In this document: positions 22,353 through 32,694 of the stretch, one piece after another
Layout of the letters: the number at the start of each line of letters is the position of its first letter
Position numbering within the stretch: position 1 is the stretch's first letter
IMG/VR virus record: IMGVR_UViG_3300047323_000375
Coordinates: 1 to 56,363 of that record
Strand: one strand, 5' to 3'
Source of the DNA: a virus
DNA length: 56,363 nt
Notes under the pieces: model-generated
Seen by the model: only the letters and a program-made list of their open reading frames with translations
Database searches by the model: none
What the model was told of the DNA's origin: nothing
Made by a program: the position numbers and the translations under genes

Positions 22353-23872
22353 GACTGGTTCACCTCGGCGGCGGCCGGCACGGTGACGTACTCCCATTCG
22401 GGCTTGCCGTCCTCATCGTGCCCGGTGATGCGAATGGTCATATCCGCGTCGCGGTGCGCAGTCTCGAAAACGCGCTCGGCGCCGACGGGCAAGGGGCCCT
22501 CGCTCGCGTTCCACGTATCAACCGCGTCATCGGCCGAATGCGAGAACTGTTCCGTATCCTCTTTGTTCCAGAACATATCGGGCTCCCACGGCTGAATCGT
22601 GGCGCCGTGCGACCAAAGCATCATCGAGACAATCGCCACGTCGCGCGGATCACCCTTCGTCACGCACTGATGGAGCAAGTCCGAGAGCACCGCGCGCGAG
22701 GCCGTTTTCCAACCGTCATAGCCCTTGGCGCGCTGCTCTGCCATTTTGGTTTTCATGACGCGCGCAAACACGTCCACGGCAATATCGTCATCGTGATCCG
22801 GGCCGTCACCATCGGGCACGACCGTCACCGCCTCTTGCTTGTCGCTCGTCGCCCAATACGCTGGATCGCGTTGCCAGTATTCGGATGGCTCTTGCTTGTC
22901 GCTCGGATTGGCGAGAGGGGCGGCGACCGGCGCGGCGAGCGACATAACCACGATTCCGTCAGGGAGCCCATAGCCGCGCTGAATGTGCGTCACCGTGCGC
23001 GTGAGGGTGCGGCCGGTGTATTCGACCGGGCGGCCGTCCTCGATCCTTTCCTGAGCGGTATAGCGCGTCTCTCTGAGAAAGAGCGTATCTCCGACCTTAA
23101 AGCCGCGATCATCGCGGCGAATCTCATGCGTCTTATCGCCGTTCAACATGGCGAAAAACGGATCGTGATCGATCTTGAGTTCGTGAATCCACGCCGCGCG
23201 CTCGGCCGCCGCGCCGATAACGTCCGGGCCGTCACCCATTGCGAGCGCCTTACGGTAGATCGCGGTGCGGCGCTCATCGCTCGCCGGCGCGGCGGTGACG
23301 TGCTCGGGCAAGGGCGAATGCTTCGGCTTGGCGGCCTGCTTGGCGCGAATCTGCTCTACCTTCGTCCATACGCGCGCGAGTTCTTTCTCGGCGGCCGTGT
23401 GCATATCGAGCCCGTTGGCGAGGCATAGCGCGGCGAGCGTGACCATCGTGCCGCCCACTTCCTGATTCGGCTCACCAACCGGGCGATTCCAGACGTAATC
23501 GACAAGCTGATGCGCCTCGCTCGCGCTCATGCCGAGCGATTGCACAAGCTCGCTCGCTTCCTCGAAAAACCGGTGATTGCGTTCCTCTCTGTCGCCCGCG
23601 ATCATCGCGCCGAAACACTGCATAAGCCACGGCTGTACGCGCGCCTGAAAGGGCGAGGCGATGTGCGCGAGCATCGGGATAGCCGCGTCGATGCGATCAC
23701 GCTGCGCGCGCACGTCCACGTCACGCGAGCCGACGGCGCCGAACTCGGGCCGAATGGCTTGCAACAGGGCGATGAGGGCGCTCGGGCTTTCCATGCGCCC
23801 GCAATCCGGGCAAACGCATTGCGTGCGCGGGAGTTCGGTGGTTTCGCAGATATCGTTTTGTTGGTTATTCAC
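22349..23872 (-). CDS. composite NTP-pyrophosphohydrolase-like / DUF3850 (ASCH) protein
   Basis: 507 residues; GTG with AGGA six bases upstream. A Cys pair (CVCPDCGR) opens it. Residues about 95-180 resemble an all-alpha NTP-PPase (MazG-like) domain: RNHRFFEEASELVQSLGMSA, then EVGGTMVTLAALCLANGLDM, with the paired Glu and distal acidic pattern partly kept. Residues about 225-320 are DUF3850/ASCH: IHELKIDHDPFFAMLNGDKT, HEIRRDDRGFKVGDTLFLRE, TVTHIQRGYGLPDGIVVM. The C-terminal 150 residues are unassigned. It may act on modified nucleotides or RNA; that is inference from the two domain families. Confidence 0.65.
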   Translation of the reverse strand: MNNQQNDICETTELPRTQCVCPDCGRMESPSALIALLQAIRPEFGAVGSRDVDVRAQRDRIDAAIPMLAHIASPFQARVQPWLMQCFGAMIAGDREERNHRFFEEASELVQSLGMSASEAHQLVDYVWNRPVGEPNQEVGGTMVTLAALCLANGLDMHTAAEKELARVWTKVEQIRAKQAAKPKHSPLPEHVTAAPASDERRTAIYRKALAMGDGPDVIGAAAERAAWIHELKIDHDPFFAMLNGDKTHEIRRDDRGFKVGDTLFLRETRYTAQERIEDGRPVEYTGRTLTRTVTHIQRGYGLPDGIVVMSLAAPVAAPLANPSDKQEPSEYWQRDPAYWATSDKQEAVTVVPDGDGPDHDDDIAVDVFARVMKTKMAEQRAKGYDGWKTASRAVLSDLLHQCVTKGDPRDVAIVSMMLWSHGATIQPWEPDMFWNKEDTEQFSHSADDAVDTWNASEGPLPVGAERVFETAHRDADMTIRITGHDEDGKPEWEYVTVPAAAEVNQS

Positions 23873-24549
23873 TTCTGATCCTTTGCGATGAGAGTGGTTA
23901 TGCCTTGTTGAATTGATGCGAGGTGCTTGCGTAGCTCGTCGGCGAGGGCGAGGGCTTTGTCGCGCTCCACGCGGGCGATATCGCGTTGAAGCGCGGCCGG
24001 CTTCGAATCCTGCTTCGCATACCACGCGAGGGCGTCGCGCCATATCTCCCACGGCGACTTGCCGGCCTTCAATACGGTGAATGCGTACTGCTCGAATGCG
24101 GCGCGCGTTTGCTCGCTGTCACCGTTGAAATCGGGCGGCGGCGGCGCGGCTTGCGAATGGGCGAGGGCGGCGCGGTAGATGCGCGGCGCGTGCCAGTCGG
24201 GATCGAAAATCGTGCTGTCGCGCGGATAGTTCCGGGCGAACCACTCGGCGAAGCTCGCGGGTACCGGCGCCGGTTTCGTCCCGCCGGCGAGCGCCGTCAA
24301 TGCGTGGTGCATCGCGCGCAACCCTTCGGCCGCCGAGTTCTCGCCGAGCCCGTCGAACAGATCGGCGGCGCGCTCGAGCGAATCGAGATTGCCCGTCACT
24401 GCATCATTGAGCGCGGACTCGCACGCCTGCAACGTCGAAAGCATGAATTCCGCCGCGTCGTGCGCCGCTTTGCGGGCGTCTTGCGGTTCATCCCGGAATA
24501 CCTCGAGCGTCTCGTTTCGAGCCTCAACAATCTGGTCCATGCTGCGCAT
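23869..24549 (-). CDS. hypothetical phage protein
   Basis: 226 residues. AAGGA eight bases before ATG 24549 fixes the start; the longer frame to 24942 is the shadow of the next gene. Helical N-terminal half (FMLSTLQACESALNDAVTGN), then a Trp-containing middle (FEQYAFTVLKAGKSPWEIWR) and a coiled-coil end (VERDKALALADELRKHLASI). Not recognised. Confidence 0.6.
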   Translation of the reverse strand: MRSMDQIVEARNETLEVFRDEPQDARKAAHDAAEFMLSTLQACESALNDAVTGNLDSLERAADLFDGLGENSAAEGLRAMHHALTALAGGTKPAPVPASFAEWFARNYPRDSTIFDPDWHAPRIYRAALAHSQAAPPPPDFNGDSEQTRAAFEQYAFTVLKAGKSPWEIWRDALAWYAKQDSKPAALQRDIARVERDKALALADELRKHLASIQQGITTLIAKDQK

Positions 24550-24592
24550 TATTGTTTTCCTTACATGGTGAAAAGTGTAGTAGGTCCGATGC

Positions 24593-25078
24593 TCAAAACG
24601 GGCACGGCTCCATTGCCTCGCGCATGTGATCCAGATCACGTTGCGCGCGCATCTCGAGCGAGTTATCGAGCACGTCGTATTCGGCCTCGCGCGCGGCCAT
24701 GCGCTCGCGCGTAGCGGCAATAAGCTGCTCGAGCGCTTCAATCTCGGCGGGCGCGGCGTGCTTGCGCTCTTGAATGAGTCCATCGAGCGTGTGACGCACG
24801 GCCGCGCGGCGAAGCCATGCGTGCGTGACCATCGATGGAAAGAGGGCGTCGGGCGTCCACTCGGCGAGCGCCGGGTATTCCGCGTCATCAAGCGCGTGCG
24901 TCGCGAACATGCGGTTGTATGCGGTGAGGAAACGCTCGGCACGCGCGCGCTCGGCGATGAAAAGCACCGGTTGCGCGCTCAACTGCTCGGGCGGCAACGT
25001 GAGCACCTCGCTCGGTGTGAACGCGCGCGAGAGGGCGAAACCGCGCGCCTCATCGCGATGGCTGACATAGAGACGCAT
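24593..25078 (-). CDS. hypothetical phage protein
   Basis: 161 residues, AGGAG seven bases before the ATG. Alpha/beta start (LYVSHRDEARGFALSRAFTP), then helices including LFIAERARAERFLTAYNRMF and a C-terminal coiled coil (IEALEQLIAATRERMAAREA). A 7-bp hairpin (25107-25128) lies in its leader, directly after the stop of the upstream gene. Not recognised. Confidence 0.6.
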   Translation of the reverse strand: MRLYVSHRDEARGFALSRAFTPSEVLTLPPEQLSAQPVLFIAERARAERFLTAYNRMFATHALDDAEYPALAEWTPDALFPSMVTHAWLRRAAVRHTLDGLIQERKHAAPAEIEALEQLIAATRERMAAREAEYDVLDNSLEMRAQRDLDHMREAMEPCPF

Positions 25079-25128
25079 GACTGGCTCCTAGTGAAATATG
25101 AATGAGCGCGGGCGCAAAAATGCCCGCG

Positions 25129-25257
25129 TTAGTAGGGAACGCGGTTGTGCCTGACGCAGCGAACGATGTAGCGGTGTTCCGCGTCCGCTTCGATGACTGC
25201 CTGCTCATACGGGTTGTGCAAGAGCGCGGCGGCGATGCGCTTGAGAAGGTTTTTCAC
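25129..25257 (-). CDS. 42-residue hypothetical protein
   Basis: GTG start with AAGGAG seven bases upstream; the longer frame lacks a ribosome site and overlaps the next gene. The product (KNLLKRIAAALLHNPYEQAV, then IEADAEHRYIVRCVRHN) looks like one amphipathic helix followed by a short basic strand. Function unknown. Confidence 0.55.
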   Translation of the reverse strand: MKNLLKRIAAALLHNPYEQAVIEADAEHRYIVRCVRHNRVPY

Positions 25258-25267
25258 GCTGCGCTCC

Positions 25268-25726
25268 TTAGAAGCGGATTCCGAACTTGGCGTAGTCGAT
25301 ACCGGCCTCGGCGGCGCGCATTCCCGTATCGGCGTGGATATTGTTGGTGACGTAATCGAGCGCGACCGGGCACCAGTCGTGGTCATAGCCCGATAGCGTG
25401 ATTCCCTCGTTTGCCTTCAAGCCGTCGGCGGCGTTCTGCACGCTCACGGCCTCATCGAACAGGTACAGGTGCGCGTGCGCGGCTTGGAGTGCCTCGGCGG
25501 CGGCCACGGCCGCGCGGTACTTCTCGCGCGCCGTTTGCAAGAGCGCCTCGGCGGGCGCGAGGCTGTAGTGCTCGGCAACGTGCGCCGCGCTTTTCATCTT
25601 GCCGTTCACGAAAAACGTGAGACGCGAGCCGTTGAAGCGAGCCGACACATCGCAACCCATGCGGCTCACCGACGCGGCGCCATGCGCGCGGGCTTCGGTT
25701 TTCAACTTTTGAATCAACTCGTTCAT
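25268..25726 (-). CDS. hypothetical protein, first gene of the long minus-strand operon
   Basis: 152 residues, directly downstream of the promoter at 25764-25792. The N-terminal half is alpha/beta (RMGCDVSARFNGSRLTFFVN), then helical with Ala-rich stretches (REKYRAAVAAAEALQAAHAH). No motif recognised. As the first gene it should be the most strongly expressed of the operon. Confidence 0.6.
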   Translation of the reverse strand: MNELIQKLKTEARAHGAASVSRMGCDVSARFNGSRLTFFVNGKMKSAAHVAEHYSLAPAEALLQTAREKYRAAVAAAEALQAAHAHLYLFDEAVSVQNAADGLKANEGITLSGYDHDWCPVALDYVTNNIHADTGMRAAEAGIDYAKFGIRF

Positions 25727-25763
25727 CTCTGCCTCTTTCGGTTCGTTCGTTGCCTGAGCCCCT

Positions 25764-25792
25764 AATGTATGCGCTCACGTTTTGAACTGCAA
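25764..25792 (-). promoter_or_regulatory. conserved minus-strand promoter, copy 1
   Basis: TTGCAG (25787-25792), 17 bases, TACATT (25764-25769). The spacer carries the core CGTGAGCGCA that is repeated in three other leaders (31662, 45537, 46686). It should drive the 15-gene operon from 25726 down to 18769. Confidence 0.75.
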
Positions 25793-25982
25793 GCAGATTT
25801 TATCGAAATACTCATATTTGTGTAGGAAAACGCACGCAAGCGCCGTTGACGGCTACCCGTACAGTAGTAGCCAACATGGGTGAGCCATAGACCGCAGCGC
25901 GAAGTCCGCAGAGCAAAGCAACACCGCGCGGATAGTCGGATTCGCGCACCTTTCCGCCCTCGCCGGCGGCTATTTAAGTCCG

Positions 25983-26006
25983 GTTGATAACTTTGTTTAT
26001 GTCAAC
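25983..26006. promoter_or_regulatory. GTTGATA/TGTCAAC inverted repeat upstream of the collagen-fibre unit
   Basis: GTTGATA (25983-25989) and TGTCAAC (26000-26006) form an inverted repeat with one mismatch, matching the GTTGACATAG repeat at 17222-17256. TTGATA here is a fair -35 pointing at the fibre genes, but no good -10 follows at 16-18 bases. TAGGAAAAC begins five bases downstream. Confidence 0.5.
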
Positions 26007-26053
26007 TGATTAGGAAAACTAACGGCGCAAACCCTTACGGAATAAGCCTTTCG

Positions 26054-26442
26054 ATGACAACACCGACTTTCGATCTTGAGTTCGATCAGGGCGTGCCGCG
26101 CGAGTTTGTCGTGTCGGACTGGGCCGACAAAACCGGCGCCTTTTACGACCTCTCGGAGTCCACCGGGCATCTCGTCGTGCGCGACAAGGTTGGCGGCGCG
26201 CTGCTGTTCGAACTCACGAGCGCGGCCGGCGAAATCCAGACCTACGCGCGCCAGATCGTGAGCCTGTTCTCCGCTGAAAACATCGCGAAGCTCGCGCCGC
26301 TCGCGGGCACACGCCCGATCACCGGTTCCCCTTCCGCCGCTCCGCAATACAAGGCGGGCGTCTATGAATTGCGCGTGACCAAAGACGACGTGCCAGTGCC
26401 CGTCATTCGCGGTGACGTGCTCATTACTCTCGGAGTCGCAGT

Positions 26443-26446
<4 letters not shown>
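26054..26446 (+). CDS. small protein preceding the collagen fibre
   Basis: 130 residues, beta-rich: [60 protein letters not shown] and LITLGVAV at the end. Small proteins with this layout (two beta blocks around a helix) are found just upstream of phage tail fibres and are probably virion or fibre-attachment components. It overlaps the fibre start by four bases, so the two are made in step. Confidence 0.6.
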
Positions 26447-29349
<2,903 letters not shown>

Positions 29350-29352
29350 AGC

Positions 29353-29383
29353 AAAGGGCCCGCATCGCGCGGGCCCTTTTTTT
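29353..29383. terminator. bidirectional intrinsic terminator
   Basis: AAAGGGCCCGC (29353-29363) pairs with GCGGGCCCTTT (29369-29379) over 11 bp, with a 5-base loop and seven T on the plus side. It ends the collagen-fibre unit, and from the other side overlaps the stop of the minus-strand gene at 29382. Confidence 0.9.
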
Positions 29384-29672
29384 ATTCGAACGGGTTTTCT
29401 GCTATCCAATCCTGCCCGTACTGTACCGCGCGCCGCCGCGCCTCATCCTCGGTGCCATAGTCACCGATGCAGTTGAACAAGCGCCCTTCGGCGGCGCCCT
29501 CGCGCAGTAGATGAACGCTCGCGCGATATACGCCGCCCGGCATGGGCGTGATGCGCGGCTCAATCACCCACGTTGCTCGCTCGCCGAGTTTGCACGAGAA
29601 CGCATCGTGTTCCTCGACACCCTCTTGCGTGCGCAAGGTGCGGAAATAGTTCGTGTCGTCTATCTCGTCCAT
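29382..29672 (-). CDS. hypothetical phage protein
   Basis: 96 residues, last gene of a minus-strand operon, GGGGTGAG before the ATG. Beta-rich (ATWVIEPRITPMPGGVYRAS) with a C-terminal helix (GTEDEARRRAVQYGQDWIAE). Not recognised. A TAGGAAAAC copy (29686-29694) lies in its leader but points the other way. Confidence 0.6.
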   Translation of the reverse strand: MDEIDDTNYFRTLRTQEGVEEHDAFSCKLGERATWVIEPRITPMPGGVYRASVHLLREGAAEGRLFNCIGDYGTEDEARRRAVQYGQDWIAENPFE

Positions 29673-29700
29673 CGCTCACCCCGACTAGGAAAACGCTAGT

Positions 29701-30429
29701 TTAGAACAGGCCCATTTGAGGCGTCTCGACGGGCGCCGGCGCGGGCTTCGGCGGCTTGACCTTCGCGGCGGCGCACTCGAACTGCGCCTGCCCGCTCGTC
29801 GTGATTACGTTGTCGCTCGTCGTGCGTTCCGGCGCGGGCGGCGCGGCGACAACCTCGCCAGTGCATACGACGTTGCCAGTGATGACAATGCCACTCGCGC
29901 GGCCCGGCTTGCCCGGCCGGTACACGGTTGCATCGGGTGCCGTGTAGATGAGTTCCACGAACGCCTCGATGGCGTCCTCAGGGTGTTCGAATGCCTTGTG
30001 AATGCCGGGCACGAACCAACCCGAGTTTTTCGGCACCATCGAGTTAAACGGCAAGCCGAGGCGCATCGCAAGCTCTTGCATGGCGCGCTCGGCTTCGCTC
30101 ACCTCGCGCGGCGGTATCTCGCTGCCCTCGGGCGGGTTGGTTTGCCGTGGCCGTTTCCACGCCAAAAGCTGCGCGTGCTGATCGGGCGGCAACCATACGG
30201 CCGTCTTGCCGTCGATGAGGCACTTGGCGCCGCGCGAGCGGTGCGTGAGCACATAGCCCGTCAACTCATAGCCCGCGCGCGTGATCGCGCGTTGCGCCAA
30301 GTCCTCGGCGGCCACGAGCCGCTCATCGAGCGGCACCGGCGGCGTGACCGGTAACGGCGGCGCCTCGAGCGGCTCACCCTCGAAAGGCGGTTGCGGCTCG
30401 TCGTGCCCGGGTGTTTGCGTGTCCGTCAT
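29701..30429 (-). CDS. hypothetical phage protein
   Basis: 242 residues, ATGA-coupled to the gene upstream. The N-terminal 35 residues are P/E-rich. The central part (AEDLAQRAITRAGYELTGYV, CLIDGKTAVWLPPDQHAQLL, AERAMQELAMRLGLPFNSMV) is globular, and the C-terminal 50 residues are again low-complexity. No motif recognised. Confidence 0.6.
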   Translation of the reverse strand: MTDTQTPGHDEPQPPFEGEPLEAPPLPVTPPVPLDERLVAAEDLAQRAITRAGYELTGYVLTHRSRGAKCLIDGKTAVWLPPDQHAQLLAWKRPRQTNPPEGSEIPPREVSEAERAMQELAMRLGLPFNSMVPKNSGWFVPGIHKAFEHPEDAIEAFVELIYTAPDATVYRPGKPGRASGIVITGNVVCTGEVVAAPPAPERTTSDNVITTSGQAQFECAAAKVKPPKPAPAPVETPQMGLF

Positions 30430-30764
30430 GCTGTTTCCCGCTCCATCAATTTATCGGCCTCGTCCTCGCCTTTCTCGGTGATGGTGTACACGTAGAACGC
30501 GAGCGTGGTGCCCGACTTCGTTTCCCGCGTGCGCGCCAATAGGCGGCGCTCGGTCAACTCGTTCAAGTCTTGACCCATTTGCCGCGCGCGCAGTTCGCCG
30601 GCTCGTGAGCCCGGATGCGCGCCGGTTGCCGCGCAGTAGTCACGATTGAGTTCGGCGTTGCGCGTGCTGATCGCGCCATAGCGGCCCGAGTGGATCGCGC
30701 GCATTAACCAATCGAGGCGCTCGCGCAGGGCCATGCGCCCTTTCCCGTTGCCTTTGATCCTCAT
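30426..30764 (-). CDS. winged-helix-like protein
   Basis: 112 residues, coupled on both sides. Helix-helix-strand order (RERLDWLMRAIHSGRYGAIS, DLNELTERRLLARTRETKSG, TLAFYVYTITEKGEDEADKL) matches a winged helix of the MarR/PadR shape ending in TITEKG. It may be a DNA-binding regulator or adaptor; no operator identified. Confidence 0.6.
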   Translation of the reverse strand: MRIKGNGKGRMALRERLDWLMRAIHSGRYGAISTRNAELNRDYCAATGAHPGSRAGELRARQMGQDLNELTERRLLARTRETKSGTTLAFYVYTITEKGEDEADKLMERETA

Positions 30765-31102
30765 GCCGCCGCCCGCATCGGTTGCTGTGCGATCAGACGC
30801 GCACGCGCCGCCGCCTGCATAGCCTCGAGCGTGAACGCGCCGCCGAGCGAGGCGTGTTTGACGGACGGCGAATTGCGTCTGTCACCACGAATGCCGTATG
30901 CCGGGCACGCCACGCCGCGATGGAACCCGCCGGGAATTTCCTCGAGCACGCCGTCGGCGATCATCGCGCGAATGCGCGCGACGGCGCGCTCATACGGCAC
31001 CTTGGCGCCGCGCGTGAGTTTGCGAATGCGCGTGGGGCCGTGCGCCTTCAAGTAGTCGATAACGGCCGCTTGCAAGTCTTGTTCACTGATTATTCTGTGC
31101 AT
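30761..31102 (-). CDS. winged-helix-like protein
   Basis: 113 residues; ATG 31102 has GGTGAG upstream, and the longer frame is an artefact. The N-terminal 60 residues again look like a winged helix (IISEQDLQAAVIDYLKAHGP, AVARIRAMIADGVLEEIPGG). The C-terminal part is basic. Next to a second winged-helix gene it may be part of a small regulatory pair. Confidence 0.6.
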   Translation of the reverse strand: MHRIISEQDLQAAVIDYLKAHGPTRIRKLTRGAKVPYERAVARIRAMIADGVLEEIPGGFHRGVACPAYGIRGDRRNSPSVKHASLGGAFTLEAMQAAARARLIAQQPMRAAA

Positions 31103-31107
31103 GGCGC

Positions 31108-31305
31108 TCACCAATGGAAAGGTCCAGTGTCCTCGTCGCTTGGTTGGCGACGCTCGAAACTCTCGAAGTACGAAACTGACTCGGCACACAGATACGCCGC
31201 CTCAACGCACGGCTCGGCTCTGTCATCCCAACGGTTGTCCATCGCGACCGCGAGAGCCACATCGAGCACGGCCGTGATGAGCAACACACCAACAACGATC
31301 TTCAT
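31108..31305 (-). CDS. small membrane or secreted protein
   Basis: 65 residues, ATGA-coupled. An N-terminal hydrophobic segment (KIVVGVLLITAVLDVALAVA, residues 2-21) is followed by a 40-residue acidic tail with two Cys (CVEAAYLCAES). It could be an inner-membrane anchor or an uncleaved signal peptide. Possibly superinfection-related, by size and topology only. Confidence 0.6.
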   Translation of the reverse strand: MKIVVGVLLITAVLDVALAVAMDNRWDDRAEPCVEAAYLCAESVSYFESFERRQPSDEDTGPFHW

Positions 31306-31631
31306 CGCTGCACCGCCTTCGGCTTGAAAAGCGGCGCGTACTTGTTGATGAGAAACGGGCCGCTTGGCGTCCATTCAATGCCCGAGTCGCGCATGAGTTT
31401 CTTGGCGTCCCGGTTCTCGGCTTGCCCGAGGCGAATGCCGATCACTACGGCCTGTTGCCGCGTTATCTGCAAGCGCGGCATGACCTCGTGGAGCGCCGCC
31501 AGAATGTTTTCGGGGTTGGGCCACGGCCGCAGGACAAGATCATCCAAGCAGACGAAAAGCCGATCCTCCGCATCGCGCTCCACCCCGACACGCGCGACCG
31601 CGCCGGGCACCTCATTTTTCTTTTTGCTCAT
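31302..31631 (-). CDS. hypothetical protein, first gene after promoter copy 2
   Basis: 109 residues; GAGGAAAACACC before the ATG. Contents include RLFVCLDDLVLRPWPNPENI and QQAVVIGIRLGQAENRDAKK, an alpha/beta sequence without a recognised motif. The longer frame to 31793 runs through the promoter and is not used. Confidence 0.6.
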   Translation of the reverse strand: MSKKKNEVPGAVARVGVERDAEDRLFVCLDDLVLRPWPNPENILAALHEVMPRLQITRQQAVVIGIRLGQAENRDAKKLMRDSGIEWTPSGPFLINKYAPLFKPKAVQR

Positions 31632-31661
31632 GGTGTTTTCCTCATTGCAGCGTGAATCCAT

Positions 31662-31690
31662 ATCGTATGCGCTCACGTTATGGATTGCAA
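31662..31690 (-). promoter_or_regulatory. conserved minus-strand promoter, copy 2
   Basis: TTGCAA (31685-31690), 17 bases, TACGAT (31662-31667), with the same ACGTGAGCGCA core as the other three copies. Drives the six-gene operon 31631 to 29382, which ends at the terminator at 29353-29383. Confidence 0.7.
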
Positions 31691-31756
31691 GCAATATGCC
31701 AATAAACGGCACTAAAACGGCATTATTGATACTTGCGTTTCCGCGCCGCGCCGCGC

Positions 31757-31930
31757 CTAAGGCTTTCCGCGCTCGCGTTGCTGTGCGCGCCACGCCCGGT
31801 ACCGTGGATCGCGCGCGATGGATGACTGCGCGACGCCCTTTTCCTTGGCCGCCGCGTACACAGTTTTCACCTTGCCGGTGATGACCAGATCAACCGCCTC
31901 TTTCACCTCTGCTGACTTTCGTGCAGGCAT
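31757..31930 (-). CDS. 57-residue helix-turn-helix-like protein
   Basis: GGAAAG six bases before the ATG. The product starts PARKSAEVKEAVDLVITGKV, continues KTVYAAAKEKGVAQSSIARD and ends in a basic DPRYRAWRAQQRERGKP, the spacing of a small resolvase- or psq-type helix-turn-helix. It could bind DNA, but no partner or site is known. It lies upstream of promoter copy 2, so is expressed separately. Confidence 0.6.
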   Translation of the reverse strand: MPARKSAEVKEAVDLVITGKVKTVYAAAKEKGVAQSSIARDPRYRAWRAQQRERGKP

Positions 31931-32033
31931 TTTTTTCTTTCCGTCTTTGGGAATTGTGGGAACACCGGCTCTGACGGCCTTAAAAGAGGCGAAATTGTTT
32001 CACGAGACAAGCCAACTAGCGCTGAACGCCCCG

Positions 32034-32258
32034 TTAACTCAGACTTGACGCTCGATCCTCGCCCGGACTGACTGCTATAGGCTCGCGCTTAAAAACCGCC
32101 GGCGTGCTATCGCCGAAAAGGCGCTGCTGCCCAATGGCCTCGAGTTCGTCAGTCGTGAGCGCGTCACCGCGCGAGCAACACTCGACTGCGAGGTTGCGCC
32201 GCTTGTGGAAAGTACCGCATTCGCGACACACGAAACTTAGGGCCTTGGTCATTTGCAT
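32034..32258 (-). CDS. Cys-rich small protein
   Basis: 74 residues. FVCRECGTFHKRRNLAVECC has CxxC...CC ligands for one zinc; the rest is acidic and helical (DALTTDELEAIGQQRLFGDS). ATG 32258 or 32252 could be used; neither has a clear Shine-Dalgarno. A weak TTGCCT-18-TATCAT promoter may lie upstream. Confidence 0.55.
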   Translation of the reverse strand: MQMTKALSFVCRECGTFHKRRNLAVECCSRGDALTTDELEAIGQQRLFGDSTPAVFKREPIAVSPGEDRASSLS

Positions 32259-32322
32259 TTCGTTACGTTTGCCTAATCGGGTAATCAAATGATAATGGCG
32301 TAATGCAAGCAAAGGCAAGTAG

Positions 32323-32360
32323 AAATATAGATATCTCGATATTTGTCGGCGTAGGAAAAC
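32323..32360. promoter_or_regulatory. AAATAT/ATATTT palindrome followed by TAGGAAAAC
   Basis: AAATAT (32323-32328) and ATATTT (32339-32344) flank a central AGATATCT palindrome; TAGGAAAAC follows at 32352-32360 and the first gene of the structural block at 32401. The arrangement matches 25806-25831 and recalls the operator at 399-430, suggesting control by the same regulator. Confidence 0.45.
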
Positions 32361-32400
32361 GGCACCTCTCTAAGTGTGCGCCCGCCCATAGACTCATCGC

Positions 32401-32694
32401 ATGGCAAAAATCAACGCATCCGACACGCAAGCGATGGTCACGCACTGGCTCGAGACGCCGGTGAATGGCTATTTGGGCGACTCATACGGCTCCATCGTGC
32501 CCGACCTGCTGCAACAACCGCAGCGAAGCGGGCTCGCCGATACCGTGCTCAACAAGCTGCGCGCCGACGTGCCGCTCGTGGGCGCCATGCCGGCCAGTCA
32601 GACCAACCTCTATGCGGTGCATGACGGGCCCGACAAGACGCGCATCTTTATCGAAGTGGGCGGCGATGCTATCGACTTGGGAACCACAACGTAA
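32401..32694 (+). CDS. small protein in baseplate gp25/W position
   Basis: 97 residues, first gene of the structural block and overlapping the baseplate gene by one base. LETPVNGYLGDSYGSIVPDL and LADTVLNKLRADVPLVGAMP are reminiscent of short wedge proteins, and the C-terminal strand (KTRIFIEVGGDAIDL) resembles a lysozyme-like gp25 tail. The assignment is by position (W precedes J and I in P2/Mu-type tails); sequence similarity is weak. Confidence 0.5.
   Translation: MAKINASDTQAMVTHWLETPVNGYLGDSYGSIVPDLLQQPQRSGLADTVLNKLRADVPLVGAMPASQTNLYAVHDGPDKTRIFIEVGGDAIDLGTTT

Larger units (their letters stand above)
25727..26053. other. 327-bp divergent regulatory region
   Basis: No gene. From left to right it holds the minus-strand promoter, an AAATA/TATTT palindrome (25806-25819), TAGGAAAAC at 25823, small stems (GGCTAC/GTAGCC at 25851-25872; GCGCG/CGCGC further right), the GTTGA/TCAAC inverted repeat at 25983-26006 and a second TAGGAAAAC at 26011. 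It separates the long minus operon from the collagen-fibre unit. Two TAGGAAAAC copies in one region is unique in the window. Confidence 0.6.

Noticed and set aside
31818-32048. Plus-strand 76-codon frame
   Set aside because: It opposes the 57-residue HTH-like gene, which has a good ribosome site and a coherent fold, and it has no start signal.
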